Shown here one piece after another: positions 45,671 to 60,565 of a stretch of DNA of 64,000 nucleotides. The notes beneath the pieces were generated by a model, which saw only the letters and a list, made by a program, of their open reading frames with translations, did no database searches and was not told where the DNA came from. This DNA is from Dasyornis broadbenti (Eukaryota > Chordata > Aves > Passeriformes > Dasyornithidae). The stretch spans positions 1 through 64,000 of the forward strand of contig VZRN01011463.1 of NCBI GenBank assembly GCA_013397935.1. Reading direction: 5' to 3'. The stretch's first letter is position 1. The number at the start of each line of letters is the position of its first letter. The translations under genes and the position numbers were made by a program.

Positions 45671-48600
45671 TGCTTTCTTTTTTTTTAAGGACAGTTTTTT
45701 TTTTTTTTTTTTCCCAAACAAAACTGCTTTCTGCTCATTCTTGTTCCTTAGGTACAAAGTCTGTCAGAAAACAGGAATAGGAAAAAATGTGTAATCTCAT
45801 AGCCTACTAGAATACTTGAAGAAAAAAATTTCCTTATGAGATGAAGCTCCATGCGACTGAGTCTTTATTTATTCAACATGGAAACCAGTCTGCAAATGAC
45901 AGTGTTATTTTTTATTTTAACAAGGATTGGCTAGGATGTGTGCTGGCACACCTATGGAAGCTAATGAAACAGAAAGAATAAATTGCTGCTGTGCCTCTAC
46001 AGTTTTCTCCCTTTCCCTCCTTTTAATACAGTTTTCTGTAGAATATTAAAACTATACCATTTTCAGCAACAACTCATGGCAGTTAAACTCAGTTTAACTC
46101 CTTACATCTCCACTACTTTCTTTCCTTGTGTTGTTCTATTATCACGGAACAAGGGTTAAACAAGGGCTATTAGAAACAGCGATGAAATGTCGCACTACAA
46201 AGTGTTCATTAGTCCCTAAAAGAAAAGTGGTTATCCTGTGGATATGAAAGCATCTCCTTTTCCCAACTGCAGTCAAAATAACAGGCAGAGATTTCCAGGA
46301 CTGGCATCTTAAGGACAAATGTCAAGAGAATTTAACAACCTTTTGTCTAAAAGAGGACGGAAAGTAACTGTTGGTGGAACATGCTAGTTGGAAAACAGCA
46401 GCTGAAAGTTCTTACAGGAAAAGAATGAAATAAGAGCAAATGGTGTCAGCGTGTGGATGTGGACCAAGAAATAAAAAGCAAACCATACCTGGTTTAAACA
46501 AAACTCACATAGAGGGAGAATTTTTAAGCACTAGGTTAGTGCATGCACAGGGGATTTTGGTGGTTTAATTCTCTCCTCTGACACATATCCTTGACAACAA
46601 ACTAGGATTGACTTTGCATTGAAAGTATGACAAAAACTCAGTGAAACTGGGGAAGCTGAGGGAAATCCCTATGTTCTTAAAGGAAAACATAGATAAGAAA
46701 AGCTCCCTGACGGAGCAGATTACACCAGCCATCTATTTAATGGTTTACATTGCATCTCTTAGAGGATACCAAGTGCTTTGGAAGCTGAAAAAAGATCTCG
46801 TATAGCAGAGAAATACTTTTAATGTCTGTGATTTTGATGTTCAATCTATTCCCTAAGCATAAGTTTGTATTTTGTAGCAGATATGCACAAGAAACAGCTC
46901 TCCTATTTGGGAAATGTTACTTTTCTTCATTATGCCTCTGGATTATGACTGCATTGCTTCAAAATTGGTATTTTTTCATCTTCCTGTCCGAGCATTCACA
47001 TGCTATTACATGTTTAGGTACTGCTTTTAGCTACTTCTGAAAGAGGACAGCCATTTCCAATACCTACTCTTCTTGATTAGTACTTCATCTGATTCTATTA
47101 AGTTGCAGTCTAAAAGGACAAAGAAAAGTGTATTATATGTAAATAACTAGAGAGTTCAAAGCGCGTGATTATATTATAGGCAATCATAGGCAGAAATCTC
47201 CCTTGTTTACTGTAAGAGACATGCATGCTGAGAGATCTTCTCACATTACCTAAGGTCAGGCTTTTGTGCTTACCTACTGATTATCTCCTGGATTCCATCT
47301 ACCCACATTCCTGCTGGGAGCCCAGGGAATTTACCTGGCTAACTTAACCACCTAGTCTCTCAGGTGCCTATGGGTGGCTGGGGCAATTGCTTCCCCAGAC
47401 CACCTGGTCCACACGATTATTTTACTAAAGAGCCATCATCGCACAACACCAACTAACTTATTTTACATAATTACAGTGTGTTCATTACTGCAGGAAACCA
47501 CAAATCAACAGAGGTAATATGCCAGGGAGTGGGAACCCTCCTGATACCTTTTACACAGCAACTTGGCCCCTGTAAGACTTATCCAGTGTCCTACTATTTA
47601 TTTATTTTATTTCTGACTTCAGTCACTTTTACAGGATTACAGAATATCAGGCAACCTGTGCAGTGCAATAGTTCAGTGTATCTCCGGCAAATCCAACATC
47701 CCCAAGATGCACTCAGCACAAAAGGGAAAGAATACAACAAAACCCAGATGTTCTTGACCTCCCCTTTGGTACACCTGCTTCTGTTTTATCTCAGATATTC
47801 TACCTCAAAATGTACAGTTGACTTGAAACATAAAAAAACCAGGCACCAGTCTGAGTTAACAAGCTGCTTGCCAGGAGTCATGCACACATCCATTATTACA
47901 AGTCTAAAAATAGCAATCCTTTGACAAGCTCTTAGAACAGCAAAATGGGACATGTCGATAAAAAAGTAATCTGTGGATAAAAGCAAAAAGATGGGAAGAA
48001 TCTATTTCAAACAGATGGTTAAAGAAATAAGGTAATTTAATCCCAACTTCCAGAGGCAAATATTGCCGTCATTATCAGTGATGTTAGAGCCAACTGCTCT
48101 ATGCGGGATCTTGCTGAATTCCCTTCAGAATGTCCAGGCTTCCAGGCAGTGCAGTCTGCTCCAGATGACAGCTATACAGTCTCCTAGCACTCCCTGAACA
48201 CTCTTTGTACTCATTTTCTATCTCCCCACAGCAAAACTCTCCAGAACAAGTATTCCTTGCTGTTCAACACTTTGCACAGTGGAAGTCAGGCCCAGTGGGG
48301 CCCCCAGTGAATCTGCTGTGACAGCAAGGCATCAAACACGAGATGGTGGCCCATAGCTTCTTCTTTCTGCCTAACAGATGTGCAGGCCATTTCTGAGGCC
48401 CTGGCAGAACCACCTTGGCTGGTCTACTGAAATGACACATTAGAGCTGGCAATCAGCCTGGAAACTTTAAATATGGTACAAACTATTACTCCTGCCCAGA
48501 AGAAAAAGGGGAGGAAAATGGTAAATATCTTGAAATTAGAACTCTAGAATCTCACACAGCGTTTAAAATTAGGAGCCTAAAATGAAATGTGCTTATACGG

Positions 48601-50706
48601 CAGCTACACAGTGAGGTTCTTCATCTCTTGGCGGATCTGGAATTTCACACGAATCTGTCACACAGGAGCATCTAGGAGGAATTTGAGAAGCAAATGTGAG
48701 GAGGAAATACCTTGGCTGTGATATCATGGCATCATTTTGCATGTCATTCTTTTAAGACGCACACACCCTCAGGATGACTATTTTGATGTGTGCACTGTTT
48801 GCTGGGTGGAGGCTCTACACACTCTTTCTTAACTTCCAGAGGAGATGCCCCATGAAATTCACTCCCTCCGAGCACATTCTCCTTTATGGGCTGAACACTG
48901 GTTTAAGGAGTTCGGCTATGCACAAAACCCCCAGGCTGCAGTTGTAGGATGGGCTTCCCATATCCATCAGCACAGGCAGAATAGGATTCACTGCCTGAGG
49001 AGTGACAAGAGGAGCAGCTGAGAAGTGGCTTCCCCAGATGCTGAACTGCACATGGAAGTCCCTCTAGATATGGGTCCCTAGTGTCCAGCCAAAGGGGGCA
49101 AAAGTAAAGACAACTAGCTGTAATGGGTAGGAAGACTTCCAGAGTAATTCAATGTAATTCAATTACTTTCCAGAGTAGTTCAATGTAAGAGTCTTTATCT
49201 GAGTACACACTGCACTAGAGGCTCATGTAATAGAGCATTTGTTAGCAGCACATTTTACGGTCTGCAAAGAAATAAAGTTAAACTGCTCAGGCTCCAAACC
49301 ACTGGCAAAACACAGCCACCCCTCATCTCAAATCCACACTTTGGCACAAAACCCAGGCTATACTCATTAGACAGGTCAGTTCTCAGGCTTGATCAATTTC
49401 AGTCTACAAAGCTGACCCCTAAAAATCACAAAATTATGAGAAAATGCTTCCACTACACCTGCAGAAGACAGCCGAGATGTACAGTTTAAAAACTTTCTAC
49501 ACCAAAAGTGCATGATTTTGAAGACTCCAGATTGCCCATTTCCTGGTGTAATAAACATCTGCTCAATCTCAGCTGGAAACACTGAGAAAGCTCTCTAAAG
49601 GACACACCGTGTTTTTCACCAGGGTAGCAATGAGGGAACTAGATGAGACTTCTCACACAACTAAAACAGTGCACAATCAGACTGCTTGAAACGAAGGGCT
49701 TGCTAAAAGGAGATAGTGCACTGTGAAAGTAGAGCTCGATTTAGCATTTTATTAGAGAGATACAGAAACATCTAACCAAAAAACCCAAAAAAGTAATCTC
49801 ACAAAAAGGATATTACTGAGATGGTCATCGAATTTTTTTTCCTTTGAAAAAGGGAAGTTCCACAAGGAGTTAAGGTAATGATGACCTGATAGTAGAAAAG
49901 GAACATGTGTAATGTGTAGTATTAGTTCTACTGTAACTGAAAACCATCAAGACACACTTACCTGTGCCATAGGCAAAATACTCTGTATTCAAAGAAACAT
50001 AACATCAGGAACACTGACACTACAGTTTTTTAATACTTGTCAGATAACATGAGGAAGCCACACAGTTGACTTCAGTAACTACTGAGAAATCAAATGAGAA
50101 AGAATTTACAAATTGTTATTTCTTACTAAAAGCAAGTCAGCTGTAGTGATGGAAAGCAAACCTCTTCACATGTCCTTGATAGATTTCAAAGGTCCAGACA
50201 CAATTTGAAAATTATTTTCAGAGCCTTATAGCTGGATGCATTTAGTTACCTTTTGTTACTTTTCCCCCATAAGTGGGCATTTTCTCAATAACTTTTCCCT
50301 TTTATTCTGGAATGCCATTGTGATTGGGATAAGGACACTTGGATTTGTCTTATTTCCCAAATCACTTGGAAGAAAAAAATTGCAAGAAGTATCTATGTGT
50401 CACCTAAATGGAAAAACTAAAGTATTACCAATGTCATAATGATTTATTATGGAAGTTTTATTTTAAAGAAAAGAAAAGTATGTTCTTTCCAAGGCATAGA
50501 ACAGTATTATCTGCTGAATGTCAATCAGTACTGATTCTTTGTAAAGCATTTTGTCAGTCCAAAGCATCAGTACAGTAGCAGTAACTGCTATTAATGAACA
50601 TTGCAAGTAGACCATCTGACCAGATGGCATAGCCAGGAGCCATTATTTAGACCAGTGTCCCAAATGAGTGTGCTTGAGATTGCCCAAAAAATTAGCCTGG
50701 AAAGGA

Positions 50707-50728
50707 GGGGCGGGAGGGAGTGGGGGGG
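50707..50728 (+). other. Putative G-quadruplex motif
   Basis: Four G-tracts (GGGG, GGG, GGG, GGGGGGG) are separated by loops of 1, 1 and 3 bases on the + strand, which is the template strand for CSGALNACT1. Confidence 0.75.
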
Positions 50729-52630
50729 CATAGGAGATGCACTACCACAACCAGTCCATGCCCTGACTTCACTGAAAATTACAATAATCATTTCTTTTTC
50801 TCCTTAGTTCATCTATTCAATATCAAAATGTCAAATCACTCTGATTAGGTCAGCACATACACTGTAATCGAACATCTGAAAGGAGCTTCAGGGGTGCTTT
50901 GCACCTTTACATCATGTGCAGAGGGTCACTAAAGAACAGAAACTTTAAAATTCATGACCTAGCCTGTAAGATAGGAGATCACTTGCCAATATGACATTCA
51001 TACTCAAAGCAAACAAGCAGTACGGTGTAAATTTCCTAATGCATCCAGGCTGTTTGCAGGCTCTGATTGCTGATGCTTAATGTTCAGACCACGTGCAAGC
51101 AAAGAAACAATACAATTGTGAAAACACAAACCACTGTGCTTCAACCTGAAACCTTCATCCTAGGAATCAGCAAGGACTGAGTTAAATTGTAGACTGTGCT
51201 GTCCTCAAGCATTCCTCCAGTCTGCTCCATCAGCATTGATATATCCTTGTCGGAACACAGGACTCACTTTGCTTTGTTAAAGGGAGGGAAAAAGATGTTT
51301 AGAAGAAAGAAGTGAGGAATAAACAAATGGAGACAAAAGATGAAGGCATTTGTGGAACCACTTAGAATCACTGTGTTGCTAAAATAACCTTGTAATCTGA
51401 GGAAATTGGCTGTGAGTAGGTTTGCAGCTACAAAGAGCCACAAAACCTCAACATGGTTTGAAGCGGTTTTGCTGAAGGGAAGCAGCTGTAGCAGCTGGCT
51501 TGGATTCTGAAATGTGTTTGGGAAAAAAAAACCCAACAAAACAACAAAACTCCCCACATATTCAAGATGTACATATCTGCAGAGAACATCAAGAGAGCCT
51601 TAGAGAGTTCAACAGGGCCTGGATGAGAACCACACCTCTTCTCAGGAAGGAGTGATGAGTCCATGAGGAGCCTTACTCAATTTACTCTCTTATTTTTCCT
51701 GTGCAGCCTCTACCAGCAAGGGACTCTCAGCTTTTGTTCTTCCCAAAGGTAAGCTGGGTTAGAAACCTCTTAACACTCCTCTTTCCACCCAGTATATTTA
51801 TCTAAGCAAGTCCCAATGGGCCCAAATCCAGCTACAACAAACTTTCTGGGCACTTCTGACTGTTATGAAAAGTAGTGACTCAGCCAAGCTACATCAAAAA
51901 GAGAACATATTTTATTTGTTTACTGGAACTTAATAAACCAGGGCAAGGAAAAAAAAAAAACACCCAGTGTCAGAAAAGACACGTCCCCAAATATCTTCAT
52001 CTTAGAAATTGTAGTCCTTTCTCTGACCCCAAGCAGGTGTTGCTACCTGGCCTTCTGCTTCCCCATACTCTTTTGACTGTCTGCCTCCCTCCCAGGCCCA
52101 TAGCTCTGCACTTCAAACACCCTTAGTCACCTGTCCAGAGATGCAGTTGAATCAAAGGTATCAGTGCTTATTTACCACCAGCATTTCCCCACTTATGTTC
52201 CCATTGCCATGGTGAGCAGCAACAGAGCCTGAAAAATAAGGTCAAAACATAGCCTAGATATCTCCCACAAGCCATATGGAAGAATCTCTGAGGAAATTTC
52301 TGGCACAGATTTGCACTTGCTCTCTGACCAAAAACACATCTTAGCATTCTGGACTCCTAACTGAGCACCAGGAACAGAGAACAATTAACATCCCTGAAAA
52401 GATTGAACCCAGATTCCTCTCCAGGATCTGAAGAGGAACGTCCCAGTTCTTTAGAGTCAGATGATTTTATCACAAGTCACCTTAATGGTGGTGAATATTC
52501 AGCTGAAAGGTACTGTGAACACAATTTGACCCTAATTATTTGAATCAGTAGATTATTTTTAATTTTTTTTTTTTTTTGGAAGACAAAATAAAAGTGAAAA
52601 CACAACTCCTAAAAGCAGCAGCAGAAATCT

Positions 52631-52680
52631 CAATCATATAAATCATAGGATAGCTCGTTGGAAGGGGACCTCAAGACAGT
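52631..52680 (-). mobile_element. CR1 3'-end fragment
   Basis: CAATCATATAAATCATAGGA followed by TAGCTCGTTGGAAGGGGACCTCAAGA-like sequence is the complement of the CR1 3' terminus, including its short terminal repeat. Confidence 0.82.
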
Positions 52681-55600
52681 TTGCAGTGGCACTCCCAAGG
52701 TGATGCTCACCTTAGTTCTGCCATTGTACCAGCATGAAATCATACCCACAAGCTTGTAATCTGGCCCAGGGACTCCAAAGAAAAATGTAGCTTTCTCTAG
52801 AACCTCTAGCTGATGTTCACCTAAATAATAGTCCTCAGTAGCAAGAAATTGGTACAGCACAGCTATATATGATACCAGGACTCTGTGATCTGCTTCACCC
52901 ATCCCTTCTCTCTTTCTTTGGTAACTCAACTTTCCTTGGTAAGCTCTGAAAAAGAGCTTATCCTTATGTTTGACTCCCTGTGACAGAAAGGGACATCCAT
53001 TTAGCACTTCCTAGTGGAAGGAAATTCTCATGGATCTAAGGTTCCCTGTGACAGCCAAGGCTTACCTGTGTTCTCTGTTGTCTGAGCACATTAATCAGTG
53101 AAGATGAAGATTATAATGGATGTAAGGACTCCCTGATGACTTTTCCCTTACAGCCAAATCTCTCCTTTGCTGTTTTATGAAAGTTGAAATATTTATGTGG
53201 GAGCATACCAATATCAGACTTCCATTTAAGATTTTTTAACTCTAGGATGGAACTTCAGAGGGAAACTCCAGAAATACATTTAATCTGCTCTGTGAATACC
53301 AGCACTTCTGTAAAACAAACACAGCAACGATGAAGGATCTCACAGGACCCAACATCTTTGAAACTCAGTCTCATGCAGCATAAATACAGTCCCCTGATTC
53401 ATCCATCCTCTTTCCTACCTCCTCTAACTGACTAAATTTGAATCATGCATATTAGAAAAAACATCAGGACAGTACCGTTAGCTGCACTACAAGTCGCAGA
53501 AGCACAAAATGGCATGGTACGTCTAAGCCTTTTAATAATGATGCTGTTCTCTGCTGCAGATCATCTGGCATGCACAGCTCAGCTTTCTGAAAAAATAATG
53601 TAGTCACTCCCTAATTAAATTACTCCTGGAGTGGAAAAGCAGCCTGCCTGTTTCAATTGGCTGTGTAGTGACTGAACTCAATGAATATGGAAATAATTGG
53701 AAATCCTAGACCAATATAGTGGAGGACGAGGAATATGTGATCCACAAAAAGGGCATGCTGCAATTGCATGAAAGTGAAAGCATAGTGTAATGTTAAACAA
53801 GTGAAAAATCCTTGATTATCAGTGATAGAGGTTAGAAAGCAAATAAAAATTACTTCAGTAAAATGCCAGAGGGTTGCAACAGAGATGCAAGCCTTTTAAA
53901 ATGCATTTTACGGGCCTCTTCCTCCTGGGAAAGAGGTAAAACTGAGATTTTATTGCAAATCCTAATTCATGACTCTAATCTACACCTTTGTGTCTCTTTT
54001 GCTCTTGATATTTAATAGGTTTACAAGATTACTAAGTAGTTGCCAGACAAGTTTTTTAACTTGGGCTCTGAAGCTTTGACCTTTTAGTAGTTCGTAGCCA
54101 AAAAGATTCTAATCAGAATATGGGAAATGAACAAGTACCCTAGGAAAACGAAAAAGCTTTACCACCACATGAGCCCTTTTTCACCAACTCAAGTAGACAA
54201 ACTGTAAAGAAGGTAAGAAAATTATGGCCCCCAGCTTACTGGAAAAAATCTGTCACATATGTCTGTAAAATCTCTAAAAAAAAAAAAGCTTACATTTTCC
54301 TTGGACGTGGCTCACTTGCCCACCTGTGCTAACCAGGAAGAACCAGCATCCCAGTCTAGGAGGTGCTTTGGTGAAATAGATGTGCTTTGCTTCCCACATA
54401 CTCCCTGCAGCTGGAGTACAAGGCATGTTCCATATAGCGCTGTCTCTCCTGCCACTCCCTGGAATTGCTAGCAAACAAGGAATGTTACTGCAATCTTCTT
54501 AAACTTCTTCTACCTGGCTATCATAGCAAAAAGCAGATCCAATAGCAAGGGAGAAAAATGAAGTCTAAACGACACTGGACAAATGCAAACATCCATGCAT
54601 GTAGAATTCTAAACTTTTTTTGTCCCCATCTGAAAACTTGGGCTACCAATTCATGACAATACTTTAAAGAGGTTCTGAGATGTGCTCTCAAAACAGTTTT
54701 GCATGTACCTTACACTTGCAAAGATCATGTTTCTTAGTGTAGTCAGTTCCTAAGGATTTTAGAATGAAGCTTTATTTTCCTTTCTCTAATGCTAAGAAAT
54801 TTTCCTTTCATTCCTTTAACATTACATAAGTGATTTTCATTTCCTGAACAATTTTCAGAGAAAGCTGGGATTTTTTTGGAATAGCTTATTAAGTCATAAA
54901 TTTATATACAATGTTCAATTAAGCATAAGAAAACATCACCACTGACTTTTATCTCATAGAATCACCTTACACTATCCTGCAAATTGAAAGGTCAGTGACA
55001 ACTTGTCTATCCCTGTGGCTCAAACAAATCTCTATATCAGTTTCTAAGCTAGTAACCACTACTTTTGCAATAAATTCATTAATCTAAAATATTTCTGTTT
55101 AAATTTGCTAGGATTAGAGGTAACATTATGATGTGTTCCATATTCCCCTCAGATACTTTTTTTACTTAATAGCAGTCTGATGAGAAAAAAATAGTGCAGG
55201 TAACATGATTCACCATACACATCACTGTATATTTTGCTAATAGCTTTTTAGAAGTTTTCCCAAAGTTTATTTCAAATATCTTCCCTGAAATCAAGTGTCT
55301 CCACCTTCATGCAAATAAAATAATACAAAGTTCCCTGTAAAAAGAGTTTTCAAAACTATTACCTCCATTTTCAGACTATTCTAACTGAACAGGAATGCTT
55401 TTCTAAAATACTGGTTCCACATTAAAAGTACACATGGGAAGGACTATTTGATGTAAAGCTCCTCCTTTCGAAATCAATACAACTCAATACTTCCCTTTGT
55501 GAAGGAAGTCAGTACCTATATGGTCATCCTAAATGTTAATGAAAGTATCAGTTGTAGGATACATGAACACAAAGAACACCAATATAGATGTACTCTGGTC

Positions 55601-56830
55601 TGGGGAAGTCTAACTGTCCTATCAAGGCTTGGGTGACTGGCTACAAAAGCAAAAAAAATAAAAATGAACACAATGCAGCCTTCAAAACTGGAAACCACTT
55701 GGTTCACTGAGTGATTACCATTGGCACATGTAGTTCTAACTGTTATGATCACCAAGACCAGCACTTTCATAACCATCTTCCATGGAATCAATTCATAGGT
55801 GAAAATGCTGAAAAAAATTCTTAAAACTACACAAGGACTAAACTCCCACTTTTAAGACTGAAATGTTCTGCCTTGTAAGCCCTCCCAGATGTAGTTGAAG
55901 CACCCCCTTGGTAGCAGAAATGGCAGCACAGGTGACATAACATCTCCTTACCTTTCACCATTCACAACCCAGCAAAAGATGTGAGCGCAACACAAACCAG
56001 TGACCACCAGTACTGGTCTGAGTAACGTGAAACTCTTTGAAACTATCTGCTTAGTGCATGTGCCTGGGAGGCCTTTGGATATTCTGTCACTTCTGTGGTT
56101 TGAATATTTTAGTCTGTAATTCTTTACTAAGCCAGCTTTCAAAAGAAATGATCACTTAGTAAACCAGGTGGAGTTACAGATGGCTCAACTGATGGTTTGA
56201 AAACTAAGTGATTCTAATTTCTAAATATGGCTATACAATCAAATATAATCTAGTAGGCAAAGTTCTGAGCTTAAATGCAGGAGACTGGTTCTGCCACTGG
56301 ACTACTGGCAAGGTTCCATGTGACTCTTTTTACCATACACAAAACAGGAACAATAAGAGAATTGCCTCAAAATTTGAGCAACATTATAAGTAGATGATTA
56401 ATAGATATATTGAGCTGCAGGCTTTTGGCTTTGAAAATCTTCATCCAGTTTCTTATCCTGGAAAGGAAGAGAGAATTATTCAATTTAAGAACTCTTAACT
56501 ATTTATAACCTCAGCTATAAAAAAAAGTCTTTTAAGAAACAGCAAGCCAGAAACCTCTTGCTGCCTCAACCATCTCCAGTAGAAACAATTACCAGGGGTA
56601 TCTGCATACTGTTTCAAGGTTGCTGAAGTGCATATTGTTCCATGTCTTCTTGCCAGTAAATTGCCAAACCACTGTGTCAGACACACAATGGAGAGGAAAA
56701 AAGAAAAAAAAGTCCCAAGGATTTAACTAGGATGTAACTTCAGTAGAGTTTCTATCACTGTTCTGTTACTCTTAGGAGGATGATGCCCATGTTCAAGTGA
56801 TGGAGTTATGTTTCTCTGTTATCAAGGCAA

Positions 56831-56912
56831 TGCAACCTGATCTAGTGGAAGGTGTCCCTATCTATGGCAGGGGGTTGGAACTAGATGATCCTTAAACAAT
56901 GTTCAACGCTAA
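56831..56912 (+). mobile_element. CR1 3'-end fragment
   Basis: TGCAACCTGATCTAGTGGAA, GGTGTCCCTATCTATGGCAG and GGGGTTGGAACTAGATGATC are hallmark CR1 3' phrases in order. Confidence 0.93.
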
Positions 56913-59900
56913 TGTACTCTTCAGAACATTCCCACTGACTTTAAGGGTGCTTGGCATCGAATGGAGTCAGCATAGTACAATTTAGCCTAAAGCACATAAA
57001 CCTGTTGATGATGAACCTGAAAACAGAATCCAGAACTGTAACTACTGTAAAACCGAGGAGCTATCCCTGTGCCTTAAAAAAAAAAGTCTTGTCACCTACT
57101 TCAGTGGGCCCATCCTTAAATAGTAACACACAGCTCTCTGCTATCTTCTGACAAACAACTTTCTTCCTCCATGTCAGAAGAAAGCCAGAGCTTTGCACAT
57201 CATTGAATATGGTAACTGACTCATTAGTAGAGAATACAGCTCACCATTAAGACATTTTTTCTGAAAACTAAGTCCCAAAGGGAAGTGAAGACATTCACTC
57301 CTATTTTGACCAACCAGAGAAGTATAAGAAGGCAACACATACACTAATAAAGATATCAGTCAGACTGTAACAAGGAATCATTAAGAACAATGATGACACC
57401 TTATCTGGATAAACACAAATAAAATTGTTTGGGGATGAAAGATAAACACTGCACTGTCTGAACTTTTGTAGTGCAACTGAAGAAAAAAAAAGAGAGTTTC
57501 TTCAAGAATTGGAAAATGACCTCAGGAATGCTGGTGTGAACAAAAGATGTGGTATGATGGAGCTTTCCATCACCAGAGGGTAACTAACTGATGGAAGCTT
57601 GCAAGCAGATTTTTTCCAACAGATGTGACCTGAAAGGTAAACTACATGCAAACACGAAAATTTTGTCAGAAGAGGATCAGATCAGTAGGACAGGGTAAAA
57701 GAAAACAGAAGGTATAAATAGATTAAGTATTTTTTGCCTTATGTTTTTGTCTATATCTTGCATAACTGTTTCTAAGTGAATTGCTGATTTTAACTGTTAC
57801 AAACAAAAGTTCACAGTGCATTTCCTCTTAACCTGTCTTGACTTGTGCAAGATTTAGACTAAGTAGCCTTTCCTTTCAAAGGCCATGGCAAGCCATAGAC
57901 CAGGTCACAAGCGTAATAAACAAGCACCCAGTTAACCTGACGTTGTTCAGGGCATACAAGGAGAAATACAGCACGCCACGAGCTCTGCGACATTGACTAG
58001 GTAGAAAGCTGACACTACAAACATCAGGAGAAACAAATACCTTCCAGTAACTGCTGGGATGCAAGACGGATGGAATCCAGTAATAAGTAGTAAGCTCCAG
58101 TTTAGAGCTTCTGCTCCAAACATCCCAAAGACACACCAAGGCACACACACCACCTATCCTTCTTTCCCATTCATGTTTTCTGGCAAAGTAATGTCCATAG
58201 AAATGTCAGCACATCATGGTGGGATTCTGATAAGATTGTCTTTGAAAAGCAGGACTGGCTACCTCACAAACCAGAGATCAGTAGGGAAGGCGTGCAGCCC
58301 AACACACCCTCTGCTAGTGACGATGGATCAGAGATGGTATCTAATTTTTTCAGAAAAAGGCTCAGAAAACATGTTATATAAAGACTGCATTAGATTATTA
58401 TACTGCTTTATTTTAAGGTTTTAAAGGAACATTCAACTTGAGATAACTTCAACAACAGGGAATAAGGGAGAATTTTTTTGACTGTAGAAAACAGATTGCA
58501 GACATAAAGTGTATATTTGCACTGTGACAGGATATGGATTTATAACTCAAAAAAATAAGATGACAGAAAATACTAAGATTTAGTGTAATGTTGATTCAAG
58601 AAAGGTTTTTAAAACACTTTTGAATTAATGTATTGAGTATTGTAAATGCTTATGGTACTAAATAGTTTTGTTCTATAAAATTAAAAATATTTTACTGTAA
58701 CTTTTTAACTCTACCCCCTATCCTTCCCTACCCATCCCAAGTGAAAAACCTCTCAACAAACTGTTAAAGGACACATCTCCTGAGTGGAGCTCACACTAGG
58801 TGAAATTCAAACAGCAAACAGCTTCAGAGATGTGAGGAGCCAAACGAGACAGATGTAAAATATTTTGCTAAATCAAAAGTGTTTCTGGGCCTGCAGTACG
58901 GCATGTCTGCCTTTAAACAGGAAGACTCCCCTTGTAAGAGATGTCCCAAATATTGAGATGGATTGATTTAAATAATGATAAAATTATACAAAGCATGTGC
59001 AAAAATCTTGAATTATAAAAACTGTAACCTTGATACAGAAATGGGTAAAAGAAAAATTAACCTGCCTTGAATGGTAAGCTCTTAAATTGCTTGAAAAGAA
59101 ATATTAACAAGAAGTAGTATTTTCTAATTCCCCATGCACTAATCATTACTCACCAACAGTAGTTTCCCATACAAACTCCATTTTCAATGCACTTGCATTG
59201 GGCAATGTTGCAGTGACACCTTCCAGCTATTCCGATGCTCATAAATAATAATTCAACCTTTTAAAGCTATATACTTCCTGGTAAGAGGCAACATTAAGTG
59301 GACAAGGAAGTAAACAGCTTGATATGAGTAACTGTCTATTTTATTTGGGCTGCTGTTATAAAAGAAAGCATGAAAAATACATTGCATCTGTTTGAAAACA
59401 ATCCTACTCAAGTTAAACACTACCATAAAAGTCATCCTTTTACAAGGAAAGTGGTTCACAGTGGAAACTATTTGAAACTCAGTTTTACAAAGCTTGCATA
59501 AGAATTGCCCACTCAGGGCAAGAAATCCACTCACTCCCACACAATCTGATAAGCACAGAGGAGAAAACCAGCGCAATTACAAAAATAATCGTTCATTGAT
59601 CTGGAGTACACAAGCTAATAGGAACATGCAGATATGTAGTAGATATTGTTGAAATAAAAACACAGGATTTTAAGTGTCACGTAGACTAAGAACAGCATTG
59701 TGACAAGTATAAACACATTTTATCAATAAGAAAAACAAAGAGCAACAGGATAATCTTAGTGACTATAAAGAAAATAAATACTGCATCTTCTCCATATTCT
59801 AATTTCAGAGATAAGGATAAAAAATTGCCTTACCTCAAATACAGCTTGAAGAGAGACATGAAAATATGTCTACATCCTTTCTTAGTTCCCTTGATAGCAA

Positions 59901-60546
59901 TCTAAGAAGAAATACAAAATAGCAAATAACTATCTTCCCTGCAGAGAGCAGTGCCCAGGAATAACATGCTTCCTAGTAAAGAATGCAGAAAAGAAGTAAA
60001 AAAGAAGTAAAAAAGAAATAAAAAATTAAAACTCAAAAAGACAATCCTAGCAAAATAAAAAGGCAAGAACTTTACACTTGAAATTAACAGTACGGTTTAT
60101 TGCATTTTAAGGGAGTAGAGACATTCAGGAATTAGATAACACAGACTTAACTGTGATATCACCTCAATTCTCACTAAACTATTAATTTAGTACATTAAAT
60201 TCATCTGCACAGAACTCAGACACTGAAGACCTAAAAAGATTCCTATTCGAGTAGTAGGCACACATGGGCTCACACAATACAACCTTATTAACTTGCTTTT
60301 TCCTCCCAAACTACAGTGCTTGCTAAAGCGACACTCAAATGTTAAATGCTTTGGTCAAGAGTTCAGTCACTGACCTGCAATGAAAGCTTTATGTTCAGCT
60401 CCAACATTTTCTAACAGCAAACAAGGAAAAAAAATGGTTTCACGGAATGAACTGTTAAAAAAAGAAAATCCTCACATAAGCTTTCCCCGAGGGGAAAGAA
60501 ATATCCACAAGCTTTAAATTGGCCAGGCGGATTTAAGAGGAAGCAA

Positions 60547-60565
60547 AAAAAAAAAAAAAAAAAAA
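60547..60565. repeat. Poly-A run (about 19 A)
   Basis: This is a pure A tract. No retrocopy or LINE body is recognised upstream of it. Confidence 0.85.

Noticed and set aside
48600..48680. Possible small minus-strand exon
   Set aside because: A short frame with a weak hint of conservation by eye but no fitting splice sites in phase with any known exon.
60480..60565. Poly-A tract considered as the tail of a processed retrocopy
   Set aside because: No coding remnant is recognisable upstream and no target duplication is seen.
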